Shown here piece after piece: positions 44,676 through 52,978 of a stretch of DNA of 63,673 nucleotides. A program made the position numbers and the translations under genes. Origin of the DNA: Desulfurobacterium indicum (GTDB lineage: Bacteria > Aquificota > Aquificia > Desulfurobacteriales > Desulfurobacteriaceae); NCBI RefSeq assembly GCF_001968985.1, contig NZ_MOEN01000007.1:1-63673 (forward strand), in the 5' to 3' direction. Position 1 is the stretch's first letter. Each line of letters begins with the position of its first letter. Below the pieces are notes generated by a model that was not told the DNA's origin, ran no database searches, and saw only the letters and a list, made by a program, of their open reading frames with translations.

Positions 44676-45784
44676 GAGCTTTTATAATGTTCTTATTGGG
44701 AGTGCTTACCCTCTGTGGAACGGCCCGTGCTAATGTGAACATAGGAGACGACGGATGTCTCTACTGTCACAGGCTTAAAGGGCTGATGGTTGTAGAGGAT
44801 AACAGCAAAGGCGAAAAGGTAATTAAGGACTGTAGCATCAACGATGCGAAATATCTTCACTCGGTCCACAGGAACATCCACTGTACTGAATGTCACACGA
44901 AAGCAACATCTTACCCACACAACAGAGCAGTTGTAAGAGAAGTAAACTGTGCGGCAAAGTGTCACGTGATTGATCCGGCAACAAAAAGGCCGTTTTCCCA
45001 TGCAGCTGTTTATAAAACATGGGAAGAGAGTGTGCACGGTAAAAATTATAAGAAGGCACCTGATCTTTATCCTAACTGTCAATACTGCCATACAAACAGA
45101 CTTCTTGTTGACATTAAAAAGTTTGAGACTCTTGAGGGAAGTTTTGATAGGTGTTACCTCTGTCACAACAATAAAGAGTGGTCTGCTGACAGGCTTGCTC
45201 ACGTTGCAAGCAGAATGGATATTCCCGAAATTAAAAACGGCTATGTTTTCCAGTTTATTAAAACAAGAAGAGATGGATGGCAAATCGTTGAGCTTTGTGC
45301 AAGCTGTCATGAAGATAAGAAGAAGATGGAAGAAGCTATAAAAATTGAAGGTATTCATAACAAGTATTTAAAACAAAGGATACTTGAAGCTGTTGAATCT
45401 TACGAAAAAACAATGCACTCAAAGATGTTATACCTTGATAGATCAGATACAAGAGCGGCTGACTGTTTAGACTGTCACACGAATAAAGATGGTAATTTCC
45501 ACGATATCTTCCATAAAGACGATCCGAGATCTTCTATCAATCCGAGAAACATTGAGCAGACATGTGGTCGTTCAACAGAATGTCACCCGCTTGCTCCTAA
45601 GTATCACATGAAAAACTTTGCCGAGACCAAGTGGGTTCACGTTGACCCTGTGCTTGGTGAGGACCTTTCTCAGACGATAGCATGGGGTGTTGAGGAAGGA
45701 ATGTTCTGGATGGCTGCTTCAGTTATTCTCTTTGCAGCAATAGTTGTTATTCTTGATACCCTCAAATTTGTGAGGAGGAAGTAA
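44672..45784 (+). CDS. Membrane-anchored multiheme cytochrome c (six CXXCH, two atypical sites)
   Basis: A 370-residue exported cytochrome with signal peptide (MRAFIMFLLGVLTLCGTARA) and a C-terminal membrane helix near residues 345-365. Canonical heme sites in order: CLYCH, CTECH, CQYCH, CYLCH, CASCH and CLDCH. Two additional candidates have unusual spacing: CAAKCH (CX3CH) after CTECH and CGRSTECH (CX5CH) near residue 300. The topology and its pairing with a cytochrome b resemble the seven-heme subunit of Geobacter Cbc-type quinol dehydrogenases. It probably passes electrons from the quinone pool to the periplasm. Confidence 0.85.
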   Translation: MRAFIMFLLGVLTLCGTARANVNIGDDGCLYCHRLKGLMVVEDNSKGEKVIKDCSINDAKYLHSVHRNIHCTECHTKATSYPHNRAVVREVNCAAKCHVIDPATKRPFSHAAVYKTWEESVHGKNYKKAPDLYPNCQYCHTNRLLVDIKKFETLEGSFDRCYLCHNNKEWSADRLAHVASRMDIPEIKNGYVFQFIKTRRDGWQIVELCASCHEDKKKMEEAIKIEGIHNKYLKQRILEAVESYEKTMHSKMLYLDRSDTRAADCLDCHTNKDGNFHDIFHKDDPRSSINPRNIEQTCGRSTECHPLAPKYHMKNFAETKWVHVDPVLGEDLSQTIAWGVEEGMFWMAASVILFAAIVVILDTLKFVRRK

Positions 45785-45785
45785 T

Positions 45786-46709
45786 ATGGGATGGCTTAAA
45801 AGAAAATTTAGAATGAGAGAGGATTATGAGAAACTTATTATTGTGGACGGTGATAAGTTTTTCATTGAAAAGTGGACAGTAATGCAGTCTCTTATGCATG
45901 TCGGTATTATGACGATGATTATGCAGGTTATAACAGGTTTCCCTCTTAAATACTGGAATACGCCGTGGGCAAAATATATTGTGAAAGCTCTTGGAGGAAT
46001 AAATGGTCTTATGACCATTCACAGGGTTGAAGGTGCCGTAATGTTTTTTGACTTCCTATTTGTTGTTTTCTATTGCATAATGTTCATGATAGCCAACAGG
46101 GATAGGGTTAAAAAGTATGGTTTCTGGGACACTTATAGGCTTCTTCCAGGTCCTACAGATGTAGCGGCAGTACAGTATTTTAAATATCTTCTTGGTTTTA
46201 GAAAATCCCCGCCAGATTATGACGAGTATATGTGGGTTGATAAGTTTGATTTTTTTGCAGTTGGCTGGGGTATGATTGCAATTGGTATTACTGGCTGGAT
46301 TCTCTGGCTTCCAGAAGTATTTACAGGATTCTTACATCTTCCACCTGTATCAATACAGATAGCTCTTATTGCTCATGCAGATGAAGGTATGGTTGCCGTT
46401 GGATGGATTGCTCTTGTTCACCTTTACATGACCCACTATAGTCCACACAAATTCCCGATGGATTGGATATGGCTTACAGGTATTTCTCCTGAACTTGAAT
46501 GGATGGAAGAGAGACCTCGTTCATGGAGAAGAATTATTAAGAGGACAGCCGAGCATGAGCCCGAGCTTCTTGAAAAGTATCCTGCTTTAAAAGAGAGATA
46601 TGAGTTTGTTAAATCTATAGAGAACCTGCCAAACGAGGAGATTGTTGCAAGAATTCATGAATATGCACATCACCTTCTTGAAAAGGAACTTAGCGAGGAG
46701 GCAGCATAA
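45786..46709 (+). CDS. Integral membrane cytochrome b (quinol dehydrogenase subunit)
   Basis: A 307-residue inner-membrane protein with about four to five hydrophobic helices. Histidine pairs in helices are candidates for two b hemes: MQSLMHVGIMTM and TIHRVEGAVM in one half, and ALIAHADEGMV and ALVHLYMTHYSPH in the other. The layout matches the FdnI/HybB/cytochrome b561-type diheme b family and the CbcB-like partners of multiheme cytochromes. The gene starts one base after the preceding cytochrome and overlaps the next by one, so it should form a complex with both. Confidence 0.82.
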   Translation: MGWLKRKFRMREDYEKLIIVDGDKFFIEKWTVMQSLMHVGIMTMIMQVITGFPLKYWNTPWAKYIVKALGGINGLMTIHRVEGAVMFFDFLFVVFYCIMFMIANRDRVKKYGFWDTYRLLPGPTDVAAVQYFKYLLGFRKSPPDYDEYMWVDKFDFFAVGWGMIAIGITGWILWLPEVFTGFLHLPPVSIQIALIAHADEGMVAVGWIALVHLYMTHYSPHKFPMDWIWLTGISPELEWMEERPRSWRRIIKRTAEHEPELLEKYPALKERYEFVKSIENLPNEEIVARIHEYAHHLLEKELSEEAA

Positions 46710-47452
46710 TGAGAAAACTTGTTTTTGCGATAGCACTTAGTTTTCCTGTTACAGCTTTTGCAGGAGGAGTTATCAGTCCTCTTTTAAAGGGAAATCCATC
46801 CCCTGATATTTCTGGATGGGAAAAGAAGATAGAGGAGCAGCTAAAAGAAAAACCGCAGTTTCCAAAGGAAACAGAATATCCGCAGCCGTTTCACGCTCCT
46901 AACGGTTATGAGTATCCTGTAAGGGATATATGTGTGGCTTGCCATTCATATGCGGCTCATACTAAAGATGAGACGTTGTCACCTTTCTATAATGCTCACT
47001 CAACATTTATGAGCTGTACCGTGTGTCACTATAAGGAAGCAGGGCTTACTTATGCATGGGTTGAAATAGCCAAAGATGGAAAAATGAAAATAGTAAAAGA
47101 CACCGAAGACATGTATGGAGTTAGATACGTTAAGGCTGGTGATAGAGTTGCTCTTTCCGGTCTTGACAGTGATGCAAGGATAACTCCTCTTGTTAACGGA
47201 AAACCGATTGATATTCCTCTAAAAGGTAATGAAGGGCTTCTTCATGATGCGGCAGCGGTTTCAAAGATTTATAACAATCTTGCTAAAAAGCCTTATACGT
47301 GTGCTGATTGCCATGAAGGAAATAATCCTCTTAACCTTGTAGGACTAGGTTTCTCTCAAGAGAGAATAAATGAGATCGAAAACAATGAAGTTGTGAAAGG
47401 ATTGCTTAAGGACGGAAAGATTTACTTCCCAAACTTCATCTGGAAGAGGTAA
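46709..47452 (+). CDS. Triheme c-type cytochrome
   Basis: A 247-residue exported protein with signal peptide MRKLVFAIALSFPVTAFA. Three heme motifs: CVACH near residue 70, CTVCH near 100 and CADCH near 195. A long middle stretch (110-185) contains no heme and may be a beta domain. It starts at the last base of the cytochrome b gene. Probably a periplasmic electron carrier or a subunit of the same complex. I do not know a named family. Confidence 0.82.
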   Translation: MRKLVFAIALSFPVTAFAGGVISPLLKGNPSPDISGWEKKIEEQLKEKPQFPKETEYPQPFHAPNGYEYPVRDICVACHSYAAHTKDETLSPFYNAHSTFMSCTVCHYKEAGLTYAWVEIAKDGKMKIVKDTEDMYGVRYVKAGDRVALSGLDSDARITPLVNGKPIDIPLKGNEGLLHDAAAVSKIYNNLAKKPYTCADCHEGNNPLNLVGLGFSQERINEIENNEVVKGLLKDGKIYFPNFIWKR

Positions 47453-47456
47453 AGCG

Positions 47457-48263
47457 ATGAGATTTTTAATAGCAGTGTTGTTTACAATTGTTTCTTTTAC
47501 CGTTCCGTCTTTTGCCGGTGAAATCAGCGGGAACTTTAAGTTTCCGTCTGATATAGCTGTTTCGTCAAACAGAATTTATGTGGTTGACGGACTTAACGGA
47601 AGGATAGTTGTCCTTTCCAAAGAAGGCAAGAAATTAAGCACGATAAAGGCTGATAATCCTTACGGTATTTATGTGGATGCTGACAATATCTATGTTGCTT
47701 CACAGTCGGGCAAAGTTTTTGTTTTTTCAAAAGATGGGGAACTTAAAAAAACCATAGATGTTTCAGGAAGGCTTGTTGATGTTGTCAAGCTTGGGGATAA
47801 TCTGTGGGTTACGGATGCAAAAAATAACTGTGTAAAGGTTGTTTCTCTTAAAACCGGAAAGTTGATTAAGAGTATAGGTGAAAAAGGTTCTGTTCCAGGA
47901 GACTTTGTTTCTCCGTTTATGCTGGCTACTGACGGAAAAGATGTTTATGTTGTAGATTCCATCAACGCAAGGGTAGAAGTTTTTGATAAAGATGGAAACT
48001 TTGTAAGGACATTCGGTGACTTTGGTGTTGAAGAAGGAGATCTATATAGGCCAAAAGGTATAGCTGTATTTAACGGAGAAGTTGCCGTTTCTGATGTTGT
48101 TAACGGTGCTGTTCAGCTTTTTAATCCATATGGAGCTTTTGACGGTGTTGTTGCTAAAGGACTTCAATATCCAATCTCTATTGCTTACGATGCAGGTACT
48201 CTTTACGTTCTGGAGCCTCTGAAAAACAAGATACTTACATTTAACGTACAAGGGGTTAAATAA
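47457..48263 (+). CDS. Exported NHL-repeat beta-propeller protein
   Basis: A 268-residue secreted protein with signal peptide (residues 1-20, ending TVPSFAG). Six NHL-type blades are recognisable, each with the pattern 'hydrophobic-D-x2-N-x-R-x2-hydrophobic-[FL]': VVDGLNGRIVVL, ASQSGKVFVFS, VTDAKNNCVKVVS, VVDSINARVEVFD, VSDVVNGAVQLFN and VLEPLKNKILTFN. NHL proteins occur beside multiheme cytochromes in extracellular electron conduits and serve as scaffolds. No enzyme motif is seen. Confidence 0.88.
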   Translation: MRFLIAVLFTIVSFTVPSFAGEISGNFKFPSDIAVSSNRIYVVDGLNGRIVVLSKEGKKLSTIKADNPYGIYVDADNIYVASQSGKVFVFSKDGELKKTIDVSGRLVDVVKLGDNLWVTDAKNNCVKVVSLKTGKLIKSIGEKGSVPGDFVSPFMLATDGKDVYVVDSINARVEVFDKDGNFVRTFGDFGVEEGDLYRPKGIAVFNGEVAVSDVVNGAVQLFNPYGAFDGVVAKGLQYPISIAYDAGTLYVLEPLKNKILTFNVQGVK

Positions 48264-50791
48264 TGAGGAAGACCTTAGCTATTCTTCTATCAGTGGTTGC
48301 GATACCAACAGTTTCTCATGCAAAACTTGAGAAAAGCATGAAGAAAGACTGTCTGGTTTGTCACCAGAACTGGCTGCTGGAAGCTAAGGTAAGTTCTCCT
48401 AAGCTTCTTACCGATAGGACTTTAACCGCAGGGGATACGATAATGTGTTTAACCTGCCATGACGGTTCTATGGCAGATGACAGATTAACATTTTTGAATT
48501 TTGGTAAGCATTCTCACCCTGTTGATGTTAAAGTTCCTGCCGATATGGAAATTCCCAAAAAGTTTCCGCTTCATAACGGAAAACTCTTCTGCGGAACCTG
48601 CCATACGCCTCACTCAGAGGTGGGCAGCCAGGACAAGCTGGACTATACATTTATGAGATTTAAAAATACTGATTCAAGTATGTGTATAGAGTGTCATAAG
48701 AATAACGCGGGACACGGTAATCACCCTATTCTTGCCGATACTGCTGGGAAGATGTCTTCATTTGTAATAGCTAAAATAGAGTCTTTACACGGTAAAGTTG
48801 GCAAGGACGGAGAGGTTACCTGCCAATCATGCCATGCTGCCCATAAAGGACAGGGAGAACATGCTCTTATTGTTTCAAATAAAAATTCTCAGCTCTGTTC
48901 CGTATGTCACACGGAAGAATTGAACTCTCCCGAACACAAGAACAATATGTCTCACCCGATCCTTGTTGCTGTGAATTCTCTTGGTGTTAAACCTGCAGAA
49001 ACAGGCTTGAAGTTCGGAAGTGAAGATAAGGTAGAATGTTATACATGCCATAAAGTTCACCATTCTAAAGAGACTAAACTTCTTGCTGAATCTCCAAAAG
49101 CTCTCTGCATCGCTTGTCACGTTTCCGAAAAGACAGCTCTTCATTCGAAGCACGGATTTGCTGATAAAGATGCCTGCCTTGAATGTCACACGGCTCATAA
49201 AGCTGTTGGCCCAAATCTTTGGGGTAGAAAGCTTAACGACAAAGCCGAAGCTTATGCTGTATATCTGAATGCTTCTAACGAAGATAAGATGTGTATTTCA
49301 TGCCACTATCCGGGTGGTGAAGCTCCTGATATAGGAACGATTTCTCACCCGACAAATGTTGAGACGAAATTTAAGTCTCTACCTCTTAAAAATGGAAAAG
49401 TTGCCTGTGTTACCTGTCACAATCCACATAAATGGAGTGTAGTTGGTGCTCCTGAATCCGACAGGCCTAACGGAAGTTTCCTTAGAGTTCCTGAAAAAGA
49501 TCTGTGTGGGAGATGTCATCCAGGAAATTGTGCATGTAAAAAGGGAGTTCATGCAGCAATTAATGTTAAAAATGTTCTCGGAGAGACATCGAAGAATGCT
49601 GGAAATTGTGCTGCATGTCACGTTCCGCACAAGGCAGTTGGTGCATACCTTAAAGGTATTAAAGGTGGAGAGGGGCTTGATAACGTTTCTTCCTTCTGTA
49701 TGGCCTGTCACGGAAAAGGCGGCGTAGCGAAAGCCAAGGTTATGGCAGGTAAATTTAAGGATCACCCGATTGATGTCAGAATGAAAGATGGAAGTGTCGT
49801 GACATGTTCAAGCTGCCATAATCCTCACAATGCCAATCCTTATGCGCTTGTTAAGCCGGTTGAAGGTGATTCATCTCTCTGTTTGGAATGTCATAGAAGT
49901 AAGAATCTTAAAGGAACAGCTCACTATCTTGTTGCAAAAGACGGAAATATTGAAAAGAACGGGCAGTGTTCTGCATGTCATACGCCTCACAATCCTAAGG
50001 GGCCTACACTCTGGAGCAGGGAACTCGGAGAAGGAAAAACGGTTAACGAAAAACAGTGTAGTTCCTGTCACGCTCCGGGTGAAATGGCTGCAAATCTCAC
50101 GACCGGTAAGATTACTCATCCACTCGGCGGAAAAGTTGATTCAGAAGTTGTTCCGGCTATTAATCAAAAGACGGGACTTCCCGGAGAGGGAGTTGTTGAC
50201 TGTGCGAGCTGTCACGATCCACACGGAAGTGCTGCAGCTAAACCGTTCCTTAGAGTTACGAATAATGGAAGTAAGTTGTGTATTTCTTGTCACAAGGCAG
50301 AAGCTTCTATTAAAGGAACCGGTCATGACATTAATGGACAGATGTGTTCTACATGTCACGTTCCTCACCAGGCTAAAAGTGCTTTCCTCTGGAAGATGGA
50401 TATTAAGCACTTTACATATCCAAACGGAGAAGCGGTTGACAGGGCTTCTTCCTACTGTCTCACCTGTCACAGCAAAGGCGGCATAGCAGAAAATGCTACG
50501 GTTAAATATTATTTCCATCCAAGAGCCGACTTTGATATCGTTGCTCAGGATAGGCCTGGCAGAAAAGGTGTATGGCCTATTTTTGCAGAAGATGGTTCTG
50601 AATTTAAAAGAGGTGGAGCGATTGCCTGTGAAACATGTCACGATGCTCACATTCACGGTAAAACTTACTTCTTGAGAAATAAAACTGTTGCCGGAAGCAC
50701 CTGTGTTGATTGCCACGGTGATGAAGCTCTTATTAGATACATGTGGTATCATAAAAAAGAGGTTAGACAGTCCACATCAAGCTATAAGTAA
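48263..50791 (+). CDS. Very large multiheme c-type cytochrome with 24 CXXCH motifs
   Basis: An 842-residue exported protein with signal peptide MRKTLAILLSVVAIPTVSHA. I count 24 CXXCH heme-binding motifs spread evenly along the chain, about one every 34 residues. They come with frequent bis-His partners in the form 'THPI/HPV' and 'H-x-x-H' and many CH-[NTV]-PH repeats typical of doubled-CXXCH modules. One cysteine pair (NCACKKG) lacks the histidine. No membrane helix or lipobox is visible, so it is periplasmic or extracellular. It is likely the long-range electron conductor of this operon. Length and heme count exceed most known cytochromes of such clusters. Confidence 0.9.
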   Translation: MRKTLAILLSVVAIPTVSHAKLEKSMKKDCLVCHQNWLLEAKVSSPKLLTDRTLTAGDTIMCLTCHDGSMADDRLTFLNFGKHSHPVDVKVPADMEIPKKFPLHNGKLFCGTCHTPHSEVGSQDKLDYTFMRFKNTDSSMCIECHKNNAGHGNHPILADTAGKMSSFVIAKIESLHGKVGKDGEVTCQSCHAAHKGQGEHALIVSNKNSQLCSVCHTEELNSPEHKNNMSHPILVAVNSLGVKPAETGLKFGSEDKVECYTCHKVHHSKETKLLAESPKALCIACHVSEKTALHSKHGFADKDACLECHTAHKAVGPNLWGRKLNDKAEAYAVYLNASNEDKMCISCHYPGGEAPDIGTISHPTNVETKFKSLPLKNGKVACVTCHNPHKWSVVGAPESDRPNGSFLRVPEKDLCGRCHPGNCACKKGVHAAINVKNVLGETSKNAGNCAACHVPHKAVGAYLKGIKGGEGLDNVSSFCMACHGKGGVAKAKVMAGKFKDHPIDVRMKDGSVVTCSSCHNPHNANPYALVKPVEGDSSLCLECHRSKNLKGTAHYLVAKDGNIEKNGQCSACHTPHNPKGPTLWSRELGEGKTVNEKQCSSCHAPGEMAANLTTGKITHPLGGKVDSEVVPAINQKTGLPGEGVVDCASCHDPHGSAAAKPFLRVTNNGSKLCISCHKAEASIKGTGHDINGQMCSTCHVPHQAKSAFLWKMDIKHFTYPNGEAVDRASSYCLTCHSKGGIAENATVKYYFHPRADFDIVAQDRPGRKGVWPIFAEDGSEFKRGGAIACETCHDAHIHGKTYFLRNKTVAGSTCVDCHGDEALIRYMWYHKKEVRQSTSSYK

Positions 50792-50814
50792 ATTAACTCA
50801 GGAGGAAGCTGCAG

Positions 50815-50976
50815 ATGGCTAAGGAGATGACAAGAGAAGAGTTTGAAAGATATTCATGGAAGAAAGCATGGATAGTTTTGGCAGCTGTATTTATTATTCT
50901 TTTCCTTCCATGGATACTTATTTGGTTTGTTAAATTTGTTCACTGGTATGCTCAATCATTCTTTATGTGGTTATAA
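50815..50976 (+). CDS. 53-residue single-helix membrane protein
   Basis: Read directly: ATG 50815 with GGAGG eight bases upstream, stop TAA at 50974. The protein begins MAKEMTREEFERYSWKKA and has one hydrophobic helix near residues 19-38 (WIVLAAVFIILFLPWILI), then FVKFVHWYAQSFFMWL. His/Trp residues at the far end could sit near a heme or quinone. It is probably a small accessory subunit of the cytochrome complex. Confidence 0.7.
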   Translation: MAKEMTREEFERYSWKKAWIVLAAVFIILFLPWILIWFVKFVHWYAQSFFMWL

Positions 50977-50990
50977 TCGGGAGGTGAGAG

Positions 50991-51161
50991 ATGGCTCATA
51001 GCGGAGAATTTCATGAAAAAATGGAAAAAATAAATTTCTTTAAAAGCTGGATATCTGCGTTTGAACTTTTAGTTGCTATACTTACGGTAGGTATGGTTTC
51101 AATAAATTGTGTGAAGCAGGGATTTCATCTCTTCCATCTTTTCTTTGGCGGTGGACATTAA
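50991..51161 (+). CDS. 56-residue single-helix membrane protein
   Basis: Read directly: ATG 50991 with GGGAGGTGAGAG upstream, stop TAA at 51159. It starts MAHSGEFHEKMEKINFFKSW, with a helix near residues 22-40 (SAFELLVAILTVGMVSIN) and a C-terminal FHLFHLFFGGGH with several histidines. Genes for two tiny membrane proteins side by side after a multiheme cytochrome recall the small subunits of Geobacter cbc clusters, though sequence similarity cannot be judged here. Confidence 0.7.
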   Translation: MAHSGEFHEKMEKINFFKSWISAFELLVAILTVGMVSINCVKQGFHLFHLFFGGGH

Positions 51162-51178
51162 TTTGTTGGAGATCATTT

Positions 51179-52921
51179 TTGAGACTGATAAGCTCAAAGG
51201 GCAGGGTGCTTTTGGTACTTCTGCCCTTTTTCTTTTTTTCATGTTATGAACCTGTTGGAGAACCTGTTGGTAATAGTACTCTCGGGAAGAGAGTAAACCC
51301 CTCAAAAGTTCATTTTCAAAAAGGTATCTATGGGGGAGTTCTTTACGATTCTTCATCGTCTGATCCAAAAACTTTTAACCTTGTTTTTGCCCATGAGACA
51401 TCTTCAACAGGTGCTGTTGGTGGACTTTTTGAAGGTCTTACTGATGTTGACATTAAAACATTAAAACCTACAGGTAGGCTTGCAGTTTCGTGGGAATTCA
51501 AAGCCAAAGGTACGAGGTGGATATTTCATTTAAGGAAAAATGTTAGGTGGTTTGACGGCAAACCTTTTACGGCTGACGATGTTGTTTTTACTTACAAAGA
51601 TATCTACTTTAATCACCGTTATCCCAATTCTGTGAAGGATATGTTTGAAATCGACGGTAAACTTCCAGAGGTTAAAAAACTTGACAATTATACGGTTGAA
51701 TTTATTTTGCCCGAACCTTTTGCTCCTCTTCTTTACTCACTTTCGGCTGCTATTTTTCCGAAGCATGCTCTTGAAAAATCTGTAAAGGATGGAAGCTTTA
51801 AAAATATCTGGACGATATCAACACCACCTGAAAAGCTTATAGGAACAGGACCTTATAAGCTTGTTAAGTATGTTCCTGGGCAATATCTCGTTTACGAGAG
51901 AAATCCCTACTATTACATGAAGGATAGTTATGGTAGTAAACTGCCTTATGTGGAAAAGAAGGTTACATATATTCTTCCACAAAAAGATACGGAGCTTTTA
52001 AAATTTAAAAATGGTGAAATAGACTTTTATGGCCTTTCGGGAGATGATTTTCCTTCTTTGAAAAAGGAAGAAAAATATAAAAATTTTACCATATATAATT
52101 TAGGTCCTTCTTTAACGGCAGATTTCTTGTGTTTTAATGAGAAAAAGAGAGCAATTCCCGACTGGAAGTGGAAGCTTTTTTCAAACGCAACTTTTAGAAG
52201 AGCCATTTCTCATGCTGTTGACAGAAAGGGTATAGTCCTAACAGTTTATAACGGTCTTGGTTTTCCTGTCTATACACCGGTTACGCCGGCCAACACTCTC
52301 TATTACGATAAAAATGCTCCAAAATTCCCTTATGATCTGAAAAAGGCGAAGAAGCTGCTGGAGAGTTTGGGGTTGAAAGATAGAAACGGAGACGGATGGC
52401 TTGAAACGCCTGACGGTCATAAAGTGGAATTTAATCTCCTTACAAATTCCAACAATCCTGCAAGGGTTCGGATAGGAACGATTTTAAAGTTTGATTTTAA
52501 AAGGCTTGGTATAGATGTTCACTTTCAGCCTCTTGATTTTAACAACCTTGTTGATAAGCTTCTTAACACTCATGATTTTGATGCCGTTATTATAGGACTT
52601 ACAGGTTCGATGGATCCAAACGGTGGTAAAAATGTCTGGAAAAGTTCAGGTCAGCTCCATCTGTGGAATCCGGGACAGAAAAAGCCTGCAACAAAATGGG
52701 AAGCTGAAGTTGATAGACTTTTTGACGAAGGTGTGAAAGAGCTTGATTTTAAAAAGAGGGTGAAAATTTATAAGGAAGTTTACAGAATAATATGCCGGCA
52801 GCAACCGGTTATTTATATAGCTGCTCCTATTGTTCTTGAAGCTGCAAGGGACAGGGTTAAAAATTATTTTCCGACTATATGGGGAATCTATAAGCCAGAA
52901 AAAATCTTCATAAAAGAGTGA
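51179..52921 (+). CDS. Family 5 extracellular solute-binding lipoprotein (peptide/nickel type)
   Basis: A 580-residue SBP_bac_5 protein. Its signal is lipoprotein-like: MRLISSKGRVLLVLLPFFFFSC, Cys22. The binding-protein signatures are YDSSSSDPKTFNLVF near residue 52, WEFKAKGTRWIFHLRKNVRWFDGKPFTADDVVFT near 100 and RAISHAVDRKGIV near 345. TTG 51179 is favoured because GGAGA lies six bases before it and it begins the signal; a longer frame upstream overlaps the 56-residue gene. No permease or ATPase genes of an ABC importer are next to it, so its partner is elsewhere or it has another role. It follows the small membrane gene after 17 bases. Confidence 0.82.
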   Translation: MRLISSKGRVLLVLLPFFFFSCYEPVGEPVGNSTLGKRVNPSKVHFQKGIYGGVLYDSSSSDPKTFNLVFAHETSSTGAVGGLFEGLTDVDIKTLKPTGRLAVSWEFKAKGTRWIFHLRKNVRWFDGKPFTADDVVFTYKDIYFNHRYPNSVKDMFEIDGKLPEVKKLDNYTVEFILPEPFAPLLYSLSAAIFPKHALEKSVKDGSFKNIWTISTPPEKLIGTGPYKLVKYVPGQYLVYERNPYYYMKDSYGSKLPYVEKKVTYILPQKDTELLKFKNGEIDFYGLSGDDFPSLKKEEKYKNFTIYNLGPSLTADFLCFNEKKRAIPDWKWKLFSNATFRRAISHAVDRKGIVLTVYNGLGFPVYTPVTPANTLYYDKNAPKFPYDLKKAKKLLESLGLKDRNGDGWLETPDGHKVEFNLLTNSNNPARVRIGTILKFDFKRLGIDVHFQPLDFNNLVDKLLNTHDFDAVIIGLTGSMDPNGGKNVWKSSGQLHLWNPGQKKPATKWEAEVDRLFDEGVKELDFKKRVKIYKEVYRIICRQQPVIYIAAPIVLEAARDRVKNYFPTIWGIYKPEKIFIKE

Positions 52922-52978
52922 TATAATTTTTTCTGCTGTAACTAAAAAAGGAACAATTTAGTCCCGAGGGAGGAACTT

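Noticed and set aside
49516-49548. Additional heme site at NCACKKG in the 24-heme cytochrome
   Set aside because: The second cysteine is not followed by histidine, so it is not counted as CXXCH.
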